Source: Isochrysis galbana
Lineage: Eukaryota > Haptophyta > Isochrysidales > Isochrysidaceae
Reading direction: 5' to 3'
Assembly (NCBI GenBank): GCA_018136815.1
Contig: CM030941.1
Span: 2,208,039-2,272,038 of the forward strand
DNA: 64,000 nucleotides
The notes under the pieces are model-generated. The model worked only from the letters and a program-made list of their open reading frames with translations. It was not told the DNA's origin and ran no database searches. This document shows positions 38,339 to 49,219 of this stretch, piece by piece. Every line of letters starts with the position of its first letter. Position 1 is the first letter of the stretch. Position numbers and translations under genes: made by a program.

Positions 38339-39857
38339 ATGGCAGAGGCGGCTTTGGCTCACGACGATGAGGAGGTCCCGAGCGGATTCTTCCTAACCGA
38401 GCCGACGCTACCGCCCTCGCCAGAGCCGCGCCTGCGTGTCCAATCCATCGCGAGCAGAATGCAGCGGATGGCGCAAGAGATTGCTCTGCTGCAAGGAATG
38501 GGCTCTGCCAGCCTCTTGCTGCCTGAGCAAGGGGGAGGCGCGCAGGGGCTGGCGGTATGGCCCCTCGCAGATGGGCAGCTCAACGCGCCCGACATCGCGG
38601 ACGCGCTCGAGGAGATCCAGAGGGAGCTTGAGGATGCAGAAGAGGAGCGAAAATGGAAGGATATTCTGAACGAGCGCGTCGCTTTGGCTGAAGCCATTGA
38701 ACGGCATGATGGGTCGTCCGAACGGGAGCGCAAGGAGCTGCAGGAATATCTGGAGGGCTTGAGACCAAGGGTTCGGGAGGCGGGGATCTCATTCAGTGAC
38801 GAGGAGTACAGCAGATTGGTGGCTGCAGGCGAGGCCGCAGGTGCGGATGGATGGACTACGTCATTTGCTTCTGCACTCCTCCAACTTTCGCCGGAGTGCA
38901 CATTTATTTAGCTCACCATCAATGCTCACATCTACCACCACGGCTTTGTGCAGGGCGTTCACAGCGGATATACGATTCGGAGAGGGACCAGAGCTCGAGC
39001 AATGCCTTCGTGGACAGTTCCCATGCACTTGTCCGCGGAATGATGCTTAATGCCGAGGCCAGTGGCAATCAAGAGTTGCATAACGCCCTGCAAGAGGTGC
39101 GAAGGCGCTTAGATCCACCAGATGGCTCACGTTTGTCTCGTTACACTCTTCGTTTTCGTCTTCGTTTAGGTGCAACGGCTAGACATGATGCTCGTCGGCC
39201 CGAGCGAGAATGCTGAGCGCAAATCGCAGTCGTTAGCGTGTGAGAGCTTGCTCAATGAGCGTGCTTCGACAATAGATGCACCGGACTTACCTTCCTCGGG
39301 TCAGTCAGTCGCGTACGCCAAGCCTACGCTGTCCGCTAGGGACGAGGAGCGACTCATCTCTTTGATGTCGGATACCCATCTATCCGTCTCGGGTGCTGAT
39401 TCTCCTGGTGCGCTGCGTGATGGCGAGTTCCACACACAAGCCTTGTGTCAATCATCCGTGTTCTTTCGGTGTAGGTGTCATCTTCGGGACGACTCCATCG
39501 CTTTCTCAGCGACTCCAAGAAATTGACGCTCGGCTTTCTTATCTAGCTTCGAAGTGGGAAGTTGGCAGTGAGATAATGTCTGCGCATGAATCTGAGCGCG
39601 AAACGGTGCGGCCTTGCTTCGGTGACTTGGATGTACGCCCATGCTCGATTGAAACCAGCCAATTAGCGGCTGACACGGTGGATCCCTACTATACACACCA
39701 GGCATTGGCCGATGAATTAGCACATGTGCAAGCGCTTCCTGTGGACGCGCCGCCCAGTGAGGAGGAAGCGCGCAGTCTCGCAAAGTTGCTAGCGGAGGTT
39801 CGCAAACAAATACAAACCGGTGCAACTCCAACGACGCCAAGACAAACCCAGTTTTAG
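38339..39857 (+). CDS. Coiled-coil protein, faintly FSIP1-like
   Basis: Four exons, 38339-38840, 38954-39096, 39170-39407 and 39475-39857, about 421 aa. All three introns (113, 73 and 67 nt) start GTGCG and end AG, and the phases (1, 0, 1) join the frames exactly. The start is the ATG at 38339 (MAEAALAHDDEE). Heptad-like segments are RMQRMAQEIALLQ, ADALEEIQRELEDAEEERKW and QRLQEIDARLSYLASKW. The pairing of a DEERLISLMSD segment with a later QRLQEIDARL recalls animal FSIP1 (fibrous sheath interacting protein 1), a flagellum protein, but the likeness is weak and only a guess. A structural role at a cilium or cytoskeleton would fit. Confidence 0.68.
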
Positions 39858-40554
39858 TAGGAACCGAAGCCGTTGGACTTTCCAACCTGGAACTGCGCAC
39901 AGAGTGGCGCTGTTTCGCTGCTGGCGTCCCGGCGCCCGTGTCTTAGCTACGCCCTTAAGTGTTGCATTCTTAGCCTCCTTTTTTCGCATTTGTGTGGTAT
40001 CGAGGCTAGAGACGCAGTTTGCACATACTTCCGGGTGGGGGGCGAGTGGCAATCGCTTCTAGCTAGAGGAACCAAGTTTATACTTAGTTGCGATGGAGCA
40101 CGCCAACCCGGCTCTTCTCTTCTCAGGCCCCCCGCCGAGGGAGCCCCCCCCCAAGCTCACATGGAGCAGGCGAAGGGACCACGCCCACCAGCACCCAATC
40201 CAGAATTTCATTCACCCGACTCCCGGCGGGGAGGAGGGCCAAAGCGCCGCGCTAGCCGCCGGTGCCGCTCGCGACGGAGTGGCTCAGAGCCCTCCGGCTA
40301 CGCTCGACTCGACACTGTGCCACTCTCAGGGTACTCTAAGTCGCGTTCCGTCGAAAGAGGACCAGGCGGTTGTTTTGTTTTCAAGAGGGTGCAACGCCTC
40401 AGGTTTGGTTGTTTTTTGGGCAAGTGCCCCCCATGTGGACGGTATAAGCTCTACTTAAAGGACCCCCTTATTAAAGTACAAACGTGCAGGTTTCAGATGG
40501 TAATACCGCATGTATGCGCGCAGCAGTTGAAAGAAGTGCCGGCCGCGGGCCCAC
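39858..40554. other. Intergenic with retroposon-like and R4 pieces
   Basis: 40072-40090 (ACCAAGTTTATACTTAGTT) is like the 5' palindrome of retroposon R1, but the following bases differ. 40340-40384 shares GTCGCGTTCCGTCGAAAGAG with 21562-21606. No gene is supported. Confidence 0.4.
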
Positions 40555-43500
40555 GTTAGAGTTGGGCGCTTACGTTGCGTGCGTCAACCACCGAGTGTCG
40601 TCTGCGCGGCACCGGCGGCGTCGGCCGTGCACCCCCTCTTCTCTCCCCCTGTTGCGGGTAGGGGGAACACCCCATGCGACGCGCTCTATTCTTAGAGCGC
40701 GCCTCCTCACATGCAAGGAGGAGCGTCCCAGACACACTCTATTCTTAGAGCGTGTCTCCCCTTCCGCCCCTCTCCCCCGGTTCCCTCGCATGCAGCTCTA
40801 GCCGGGATCCCTTCCTTCCCTCCTTCCGTGAGACCCCAGCGGTTCCTTTTGTTCCCTCGGCCCGCGAGGCTCGGAGCCCCCCCGCGCTCGCCCCTTGTTT
40901 CTCCCCCATCCGACGCCCGGCTCTCCCCTTCGTTCCATTAGTCTTTGTCGCATTCGCGAATCGACGCTCGTTAGGCTTCTCTCTCCTCTTCGTTCGGTAT
41001 TTATCGTTATAATTCTCTCGTTCTCGTTCTCGGTCAAAAACTTCGCGTGGACGCCTAGGATCTAGGGTTGTGGAGCGCCCTCTCTCTTTCTCTCGAAGAG
41101 AAGGGAAGTTTCCCCACCTTTCTTCCTCCCAGGCGCCTCGCAAAAGGTTTAATTCGCTATCTCCCCGCGTTTCTTTACCTGCTTCTGGGGGCAATCAGGT
41201 TTGGTTTGCCATCTCCCCTCGGAGATCGATTTAGGTTCGCTGCTTGGGTGAGGGAATCTTTCTCCTTGGTCCTTGGTTTGCCATCTCCCCTTGGAGATTG
41301 ATTTAGATTCGCTGCTTTGGTTTTGGGTTATCTTTCCCCTTGATGCAAGTTGCATGGAAGATGGAAGCCCTTGGTCCCGTTGGTTTTTGGTTTTCTCCTC
41401 CCTTGGTTGCTACTCGGGGTTGCTCGATAGAAACGTCTAGAAGGTCCACGCTCAACAGCAAGATTTCTTCGATTGCAAGGATACCTCGCTGCGATCTGTA
41501 TCCAATGTGATCGCCGTGGTTGCGCGACATAACGTTCCTCTTCGACTTTCCGCCTTGGTGGGAAAATCCAAAGCGAAGACACGCTCCGACCGTCGCTGCG
41601 GATTCTCTCTCTCTCTCGCTCTCTCTCTCTGTCTCTCGCGACGTGTTTGAGTTACCGGCGATGTGGGGTCTCGGTTATTTCATGTTTTGCTTGGTTTGGG
41701 TGAATGATTCTAGTGTGTTCGTGAGTCGGTGTCGCAGCATCGTTGGATCCGACGTCTTGTCGTCAGTCGTCATCCGTCGCTCTCGCTCTCGTCGCTCTCG
41801 CTCTCGTAACACTCGTACCCTACAAACTCTCCTTGCCTCACCAGCCCCTGCCAACACAGCCCTCCTCTCACTCACCCTCGCCTCTCGCCTCTCGCTCGAT
41901 GTCGCTCTCGCCGCCGTCCTCGCCCTCGCTCAAGCCCGCCTGCCCGCCTTCCTCTGCTGACGGGCCTCAGCCCGTCAGCGTCTCCGAAGTCGTCTCCTCC
42001 GCCGCGCCTGCCGCCGGTCTGCCTCCTTCCTCATTGCCCTCAGGCCCTATGGGCCATCCCAATTCGTCAGGTGTAGAATCCTACTCGGTGCGTCCCGCGC
42101 TGGACGTCTCAATGGGGGTCTCCCCAACCTCTGCAGAGTCGGGCATCATGCCTGCCCTGTTCCCTTCCTCCTCTCCGGACGGACATCCACCACCACCTTC
42201 ACAGGGGGAGGTGATGCCCTCTCTTGCCTCGCCTCCTGATCTCGCTGCGATGCCTCCGCCATCATCTCCGCCATCGCCGCCGGAGTCCATGGGAGGCAGG
42301 TCCAAGCCCGAGTCTTTCCAGGGTGGCACGCTGACCTGGCTGCTTCATTCGCCAGGGCCCGTCCGACCGACGCGTCTATGAAGGTGCCCCGCACGCAGCG
42401 CCCTACGTCTGAGGGCGGCGTATGGACCACAGCCACCGGCTGTGCGTATTGTGCCTTCCGCCCCGCTCCTCCCGATCACGATACGGCCCGTCCCGACCAC
42501 CCCGACAATTGGCGATATGGGATCGACAATCCAGCCAAGTGGCTCAGGCTGGTTCCAGTTCCAGTTCCGAGCCTTCGAATGTTTCGAGTGTCGCCGCGAT
42601 TGATATGGAGTGGCGGCCGTGGCTAGGATCGTCCCGCTCGTCGTTGTTGCCCGCCCGTCCAGCTCGAATGATTCGCAGGGTCCGCAACCGCTGGCGTATA
42701 TGGACGGCGGTGCGCGGTGCGCAAGGCTTGATCTCGTATGCCTGGTTGCCATTGTCTCCATCGCTAGCTTCGGCGCTCGATGCGGAAGTCCGCCTTCACT
42801 CGTCCGCGGTAGAGGAGGAGGCGTTGCCGATCCTTGCTCCCTCTCCCTCTCCCTCGTCCTCATTGCCGTTCGTTCCAATGCCTCCTCTCTTGGAGACGTG
42901 TGCCTCCGTTTCCTTTCCGGACACGTTCATGCCAGAGGGCTGGCATGCTGCCTTGCGTCTTACCTGGTCGGACCAGGAACGCCTCGCTCTTCTCCCTACG
43001 CCGCCATGTCGCCTAGGCTTGGGTGCCCTGCCGGACTCGCACCCACCGCTGCCTCCGCTCGATCGCCCTGCTCGCCGCTCCGTTGCTGACGTCATTGCCG
43101 ACCATAGGCAGCGGCACGCCGCCTTCGTTCCCTCGGGTTTCACACCTGCTCTCAACCAGCCTGCTGTCGTCGCTTCTTTGACCAGGGAGGTACCGGCGAG
43201 GCTTGTCTCCGACACGCCGCCAAGCCTATACCCCCGCCACTGCCTGTACGTTCGCGATCTCATCGTTTGCCGTCACTCCGCCACGGGCCCTACTCGTTAT
43301 ATCGTCGATTCCGCCCTCGCCGTCAACAAGACTCTAGCCGACACGGGAGCCGGTCCCTCGGTTGTAACCACCGAGCTGTTGGCCACATTGCCCCGCGACG
43401 CTTGCGTCTTGCTCGAACACGCTTCGGACCGACGGCTGCGTGCGCGGTGGCGTCGGAGGGGGAGCGGAGCCATAGGGCGATCGTGGCGATGAGTTGAGGG

Positions 43501-44340
43501 ATGGACCATGCGATGCGCCCCATGATGTTGGCCTCGCTGAGTTCGCGGAGATCTCCCCTTGGAGATTGATTTAGATTCGCTGCTTTGGTTTTGGGTTATC
43601 TTTCCCCTTGATGCAAGTTGCATGGAAGATGGAAGCCCTTGGTCCCGTTGGTTTTTGGTTTTCTCCTCCCTTGGTTGCTACTCGGGGTTGCTCGATAGAA
43701 ACGTCTAGAAGGTCCACGCTCAACAGCAAGATTTCTTCGATTGCAAGGATACCTCGCTGCGATCTGTATCCAATGTGATCGCCGTGGTTGCGCGACATAA
43801 CGTTCCTCTTCGACTTTCCGCCTTGGTGGGAAAATCCAAAGCGAAGACACGCTCCGACCGTCGCTGCGGATTCTCTCTCTCTCTCGCTCTCTCTCTCTGT
43901 CTCTCGCGACGTGTTTGAGTTACCGGCGATGTGGGGTCTCGGTTATTTCATGTTTTGCTTGGTTTGGGTGAATGATTCTAGTGTGTTCGTGAGTCGGTGT
44001 CGCAGCATCGTTGGATCCGACGTCTTGTCGTCAGTCGTCATCCGTCGCTCTCGCTCTCGTCGCTCTCGCTCTCGTAACACTCGTACCCTACAAACTCTCC
44101 TTGCCTCACCAGCCCCTGCCAACACAGCCCTCCTCTCACTCACCCTCGCCTCTCGCCTCTCGCTCGATGTCGCTCTCGCCGCCGTCCTCGCCCTCGCTCA
44201 AGCCCGCCTGCCCGCCTTCCTCTGCTGACGGGCCTCAGCCCGTCAGCGTCTCCGAAGTCGTCTCCTCCGCCGCGCCTGCCGCCGGTCTGCCTCCTTCCTC
44301 ATTGCCCTCAGGCCCTATGGGCCATCCCAATTCGTCAGTC
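40555..44340 (+). mobile_element. Ty3/gypsy-like element relic with 788-bp direct repeats
   Basis: Plus-strand fossil. 41283-42070 and 43551-44338 appear identical by eye (offset 2268); each includes CT-rich LTR/leader sequence and the beginning of a gag-like frame (MSLSPPSSPSLKPACPPSS). Between them a frame (42422-43492) contains a gag-like region and a retropepsin motif, LADTGAGPSVVTTELL. No reverse transcriptase or integrase is present, so the element is broken and partial. Identity of the repeats suggests a recent duplication or recombination. The upstream part from about 40555 looks LTR-like (stem-forming GCGCTCTATTCTTAGAGCGC). Confidence 0.6.
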
Positions 44341-44719
44341 TTTCCTCTGTTCCTAGAGTTTCCCCGTGTTTTCTTTCCCCGTCGTCCCGGTTTGTTTTTT
44401 TACCCTCGTCCTCTTGTTTCTGGCGCGCTCGCCCGGAAGCACCCCCTCGTGTCGTCTCTGGTGTGCTCCACTCCGTTCCGCTCGCTGTCATGTCTCCCGA
44501 TCCCGCTCTCACACCATGTAACAGGACCTATCAAGGCGCTTCCTCACCCCCGTCGCGCCCTCCCTCTCCCTCCACACACCACACAACCCAAGCCTCACAA
44601 CAGCCTCACCCAGTCCACACATCCACCAACACAACCACCTCATTCTCACCTCACTCGCCACACCCCCAAAACTCTTCCAACCAGGAGCCGTGCGGGATCA
44701 CCACCGACTACAGTGTCAG
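44341..44719 (+). other. LTR-element-like leader and Pro/Ser-rich frame
   Basis: Continues from the gypsy-like relic with a CT-rich leader and a short frame near 44490 (MSPDPALTPCNRTYQGASS). It resembles another gag beginning but nothing decisive is visible. Confidence 0.25.
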
Positions 44720-44894
44720 TGTCAGAGTTTTCTTGTTGTCCTAGTTTGATCATAGTGCTGAGGGACCGTGCCTCATCGGCAACGGAGCCCCTACCCCGCG
44801 ATGGGGGTGTGCACGGTTGGTGCATGGCTCGTCCGGTGTATGTGGCTAGGGATGCTAGCCAACAAGACCTTTTACAAGACTACAATTTCTGACG
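44720..44894 (+). repeat. LTR-like dispersed repeat R2, full copy upstream of JmjC gene
   Basis: From TGTCAGAGTTTTC to ACTACAATTTCTGACG, collinear with 31204-31388. It ends about 97 bp before the JmjC start codon and has the same sense as that gene. Confidence 0.65.
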
Positions 44895-44991
44895 TATAGT
44901 AGTGAAGTAGAAGTAGAGCTCTAGTAGTACTCCCACCAGAAAAGAGGAAGGCGCCAACACGACGAGAGGATCGCTTCCGTCGTGCGCGGCG

Positions 44992-46323
44992 ATGGCGATG
45001 GCGGAGGAAGGGTCGAGTGCGCCGCCCAGCCTGCCGCTCGAGCGAGCCTTGGAAGAAGGCCGGCCCGGCCTGCTCTCGGACACGCCGCTCGCTCCAGCCG
45101 TCCGCGAGCGCTGGGCCAGCCTGGAGTACCTACGCGCCTCGCACCGCGAGACGGCCGTCTCTGTCTCGCTCACGATGGATGGACGCTTGCGAGGCACTGC
45201 TGAGGAGCACGAGAGCACACGGATGGCGTTCGGTCGGACATTCCTCGAATTGATTGAGGAAGGACCTGACGGCACATGGTGGCCACGCCCGTCCAAGCTC
45301 CGATTCAATCTGGCGCAGTGCCCACTTAAAGCGCTGCCGCGCCTATGGAGCGACGCACAGCCGCCTCCATGCCTCCCCCAACCGCCAGAGCGCTCCAACC
45401 TTTGGATTGCGATCGGTCCGACGGTCTCCGACCTGCATTACGACTGCTGGCACAACGTGCTGCAGGTGGTACGTGGGCGAAAGCACGTCCTTCTGATTCC
45501 TCCCTGGTGCACACCTGAACTCCAACCTCGCGCGGCACATGGAGTTTCAGCCAATCATGTGCAGCTGCCTGACAAAGAAGTGCTCACCGTTTGCCCAGAA
45601 GAGGCGATCCGTGTCACAGTTCAGGCTGGCGAGAGTCTTTTCATACCCGAGGGATGGTGGCATCGCGTCGAGTCTTCTGATGTGATTACGGTGGCCGTGA
45701 ACTATTGGTGGCGGCTGCACAAGGCGTGCCTATGTAGTGATGAGAAGATGGCTTCCTATGTTCTTCGCAGAGCCTTCGAGACGCTGGTTCGAGAAGAGCA
45801 GTGGCGGCTATGCTCCAGGCTCCTGCATTCCGAGGCAGGCACTAGGCGTTCCCCATCGCCATTGACTTTTCGCGCGCCAGCCCAAGGAGGTGGCGATCAG
45901 CATATATGCCCGGTATGCACTGAGGTCATTCCTCTTGGAGTGTACACAGCAGGCCTATTGGAAGCCGCTGAAAGCGGCGAAGCTCGACTTCTGCTTTGGC
46001 TCTCGAGCAATAGGCCGCAGCAGGTTGCAGCCAGCCTCGGAAAAAGTGCGGAATTCGCGCCGATGCGCTTGCAACTTCTATTCCGTGAGGTCTTCACGCC
46101 GCCTACTGCATTTGCGCTTGGTGAACGGCTTGACCAAGCCTTGCGTTCAGAGTGCGATGCGTGTGCCAATCAAGCGCAAAGTTGGATCGATGCCGCGTTC
46201 AATGCTGCAGGCGAAGATTCTCGTAATCAATTGAGACTGCTTGGCGACGAGTGGCTAACAACTGCAACAAGGAATGTGCTAGCTCACACACTTGGATTGG
46301 ATTCAACTGTAAGCCAAAGCTAG
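44992..46323 (+). CDS. JmjC/cupin_8 2-oxoglutarate oxygenase
   Basis: Single exon, 443 aa, from the ATG at 44992 (MAMAEEGSSAPP). The cupin core is clear: NLWIAIGPTVSDLHYDCWHN carries the HxD iron ligands (HYD near residue 148), VVRGRKHVLLIPP supplies the usual Lys-containing strand, and GESLFIPEGWWHRV gives the distal His near 223, followed by VAVNYWW. All three iron ligands are present, so it should be an active Fe(II)/2-oxoglutarate hydroxylase of the JMJD7/HSPBAP1/TYW5 type. The substrate cannot be named. The C-terminal ~180 residues are helical with a CPVC pair (HICPVCTEV) and are not recognised. An R2 repeat lies just upstream. Confidence 0.85.
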   Translation: MAMAEEGSSAPPSLPLERALEEGRPGLLSDTPLAPAVRERWASLEYLRASHRETAVSVSLTMDGRLRGTAEEHESTRMAFGRTFLELIEEGPDGTWWPRPSKLRFNLAQCPLKALPRLWSDAQPPPCLPQPPERSNLWIAIGPTVSDLHYDCWHNVLQVVRGRKHVLLIPPWCTPELQPRAAHGVSANHVQLPDKEVLTVCPEEAIRVTVQAGESLFIPEGWWHRVESSDVITVAVNYWWRLHKACLCSDEKMASYVLRRAFETLVREEQWRLCSRLLHSEAGTRRSPSPLTFRAPAQGGGDQHICPVCTEVIPLGVYTAGLLEAAESGEARLLLWLSSNRPQQVAASLGKSAEFAPMRLQLLFREVFTPPTAFALGERLDQALRSECDACANQAQSWIDAAFNAAGEDSRNQLRLLGDEWLTTATRNVLAHTLGLDSTVSQS

Positions 46324-46529
46324 TCGGACAACTACGCGAAACCTCACACGGATAGGAGGATATCAAAGGTGTCTAGGAATGGCTCTTCTCGTCCTACCTG
46401 TGTTCGGATGTATGGGTAACGTGGGCTCATATGCACAGTTCGGACCGAAATGCACAATACTCTAAAACCCCCATATGGGGACCCAATAGTGCACCACACA
46501 CTGACCCCCCATATGCATATGGATAAATC
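46324..46529. other. 3' flank of the JmjC gene
   Basis: AT-richer sequence with CATATG/ATATGG motifs; the last 12 bp (ATATGGATAAAT, 46517-46528) are the target duplicated by retroposon copy B. Confidence 0.4.
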
Positions 46530-47279
46530 AACTAAGTTTATACTTGGTTCGCCCATGGGGGGGCACGAGCCCCCCCCTCTCTCCACTCCTCCCCTGCCGT
46601 GGGGGAGGAACCACCCATCCTCCTGGCATGCCTGATGGCTTGCCAGGAGGCCACTGCCCTGCTGACCCACTCTCTCCCTGACAGGCTCGCCTGATTCGCG
46701 CGTCCTGGCCCCTCGTGGCCAGCCCATCGCTCCAACCCCCCCTCGCCCCCTGTTCGACAGGCAGACAGGTGCAGAGTGGGGGCCTCTGAGGCCCAGGAGC
46801 GCCAGCGAGGGAGAGGCAGGGGAGGCCAGGGCCCCGCCCCAGCCTCCTCTGCCCCCTGAGCTGGCCTCCAGGGGCCTCCAGGGGTCGCCAGAGGCAGCTG
46901 CAGGCCTGTCGCAGGCGCGCCATCGCGCGTGCCTGCAGGAGAGGGGAGAGAGAGCGCGGAGAAGGGGGTGGGCGGAGCGAGAGCTCCGCTCACCGGAAAA
47001 TAGGTAAGTCCCGCACCTGTTTACAGGATAAGTCGGGACCGAGGCCGCCGCCAGCCCGGTAGGCATAGGAGGAAGGGGGGAACGGATCACCGGGGGGGGG
47101 GCGCGGGCCACCGACCATATCTAAGCCCTTTTCCCCTATCCCCCTAGTAGTGCACGGGGGGAGTCGCCTGATGGCGGGGGGGAAAGGGCCGGGGGAGTGG
47201 GGGTGTAGAAAGTTTCCTACGTGAGTAGAAAGTAGAGGATGCACGGCCGCGTGTGCGGTGAGACTATTAAGAAATTAAA
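46530..47279 (+). mobile_element. Retroposon R1, full copy B
   Basis: 750 bp with the same 5' palindrome and collinear interior as copy A, ending GTGTGCGGTGAGACTATTAA plus an A-rich tail. It is flanked by ATATGGATAAAT at 46517-46528 and 47280-47291. Non-coding. Confidence 0.8.
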
Positions 47280-47299
47280 ATATGGATAAATAAAAATAA

Positions 47300-47450
47300 T
47301 TAAAGCTTTTAATTTTCTCACCGCACACGCGGCCGTGGACCCTCTGCTTTCTTTTCACGCAGCAAAAACCTCATACATCCCCACTCCCTCGGCCCTTCCC
47401 CCCCGCCATGAGCCATGAGGCATCAGGCGACTCCTCCCGTGCGCCATATG
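47300..47450 (-). repeat. 5'-truncated retroposon R1 copy
   Basis: Reverse-orientation match to the 3' ~140 bp of R1 (CTCACCGCACACGCGGCCGT, GTGGACCCTC, GCCCTTCCCCCCCGCCAT). It directly follows copy B, making a 3'-to-3' inverted pair around 47280-47310. A further short 3'-end-like piece lies at 47630-47700. Confidence 0.6.
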
Positions 47451-47962
47451 ATATGCCATATGCATATGGATATGGAGGACCAAACAGTATTCCCCTCCCA
47501 TCAGAGGGACCATTTCATCCCTTCATCCCCGATGGCTCGCTCCTCCCAGGGGAAAAAAAGTCCCCCACCCCAGCCCAGATTTGATCCGAGGTCCCCCCCC
47601 CGGCCCACACCAAAGCCACAACCCACTACCCACTAAAAAAAACTTCTTGATATCCTCACCACACGCGCGGTGCGCGGCCCTGCACAAACTTTCCGCAGCC
47701 GCGCCCGCGTCTACATTTTTGGGTTTTGGGTTTTGTGCGTGTTGTTGTGGGTGTTGTAGGGGCTTTGGGGTGAGAGTCGGGCCCGCCCCGTGTGTGCTCG
47801 CGGGGCGGCTCTCGCCGTGCCCCTTCGTACCGCGGGTGGGTGTCCCCACGTCTGACTGGCTTGCGCCATCCTCGGCCCCCATGTTCTGTGTCCGGCACAC
47901 ACACACTGGTCAGTGAAGTTTGCATTGCGAAATTGGGGCCAGCCCTCAAGGGGGCTGGGTTC
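47451..47962. other. Intergenic between retroposon copies
   Basis: Contains CATATG-rich palindromes (47446-47472), an R1 3'-end-like piece near 47636-47680, and a G/T-rich stretch. No gene is supported; 47946-47962 is the target site of copy C. Confidence 0.4.
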
Positions 47963-48720
47963 AACTAAGTTTATACTTGGTTGACCCATGGGGGGGCACG
48001 AGCCCCCCCCTCTCTCCACTCCTCCCCTGCCATGGGGGAGGAACCACCCATCCTCCTGGCATGCCTGATGGCTTGCCAGGAGGCCACTGCCCTACTGACC
48101 CACTCCCTTCCCCACAGGCTCGCCCCATTCGCCCATCCTGGCCCCTCGTGACCAGCCCATTGCTCCAACCCCCCCTCCCCCCCCGGTCGACAGGCAGACA
48201 GGTGCAGACTGGGGGCCCCAGAGGCTCGGGAGCGCCAGCGAGGGAGAGGCAGGGGAGGCCAGGGCCCAGCCCCAGCCTCCTCTGCCCCCTGAGCTGGCCT
48301 CCAGGAGCCTCCAGGGGCCGCCAGAGGGCAGCTGGAGGCCTGCCGCAGGCGCGCCATCGCGCGTGCCGCAGGAGAGGGGAGAGAGAGCGCGGAAAAGGGG
48401 GTGGGCGCGAGCGAGAGCTCCGCCCACCGGAAAATCGGTAAGTCTCGCGCCTGTTTACAGGATAAGACGAGACAGAGTGGGCCGCCCACTCGGAGACACA
48501 GGAGGAAGGGGGGGAGAGATCACCGGGGGGTTGCGCGGGCCACCGGACCATATCTAAGCCCTCCACCCCAATCCCCCTAGTAGTGTACGGGGGGAGCCGC
48601 CTGATGGCGGGGGGAGAAGGGCCGGGGAATGGGGGTGTAGAGAGTATGCTACGTGCTACTTGTAGTGGGTAGTGGTTCCATTCGCCGCGAGTGCGGTAAG
48701 AATATTAAAAGGTTTTTTTT
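47963..48720 (+). mobile_element. Retroposon R1, full copy C, with 17-bp target duplication
   Basis: 758 bp, collinear with copies A and B, ending in a run of T. TCAAGGGGGCTGGGTTC is repeated exactly at 47946-47962 and 48721-48737. Non-coding. Confidence 0.84.
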
Positions 48721-49219
48721 TCAAGGGGGCTGGGTTCTTGAAGGCGCCGGGCCGGCCCCTCGTGCACGGGCACGGGCACGAGGGCGGTACCGCGGCAGTG
48801 TAGGGTCCAGGCCCGGAGGCCTTCCCTATTGGAGCGTCCCAACAGTGAGTGGGTTGTGGTGGGTGTGGCTGTGGAGGGTGGTGTGGGGCTGTAGGGCTTG
48901 TGCTACAGCCTGGCTCATGGCTGTCAGCATGCTGGCCTTCTCCTTGCTGTTCGCAGTGATGCGGGGGTGCGTTGGGGTGGCTCCTGTGCTCACCTGGGTG
49001 GGCGGGTCGTCTTGGCGTTGGGATGTTACACGGCTGCCGGGTGAATACTTAGTGTGATTATTGCGCCCTGGGCCTGAAATGCGCGGCGCGATGTGAGCTA
49101 GTCCTGGCCAAATTCGCCCAACCAACTAGTCCTGCCAATTTGCGGTCTGAAAGCGCGCGGAGCGATGTGAGTATTGCGCGGCGCGATGTGAGCTAGTCCT
49201 GCCAAAATTCGCCCAACCA
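48721..49219. other. Intergenic with tandem R4-type motifs
   Basis: 49080-49219 contains repeated GCGCGGCGCGATGTGAG and CTAGTCCTGCCAAATT-type units, part of repeat R4. A minus-strand Pro/His/Thr-rich frame (49125-48826, MSQAVAQALQPHTT region) could be a gag-like relic but is not convincing. 49204-49219 is the target of copy D. Confidence 0.4.

Noticed and set aside
40484-40560. Sequence resembling part of a small-subunit rRNA (GGTAATACCGCAT)
   Set aside because: Only a dozen bases agree and the flanks do not fit; chance match.
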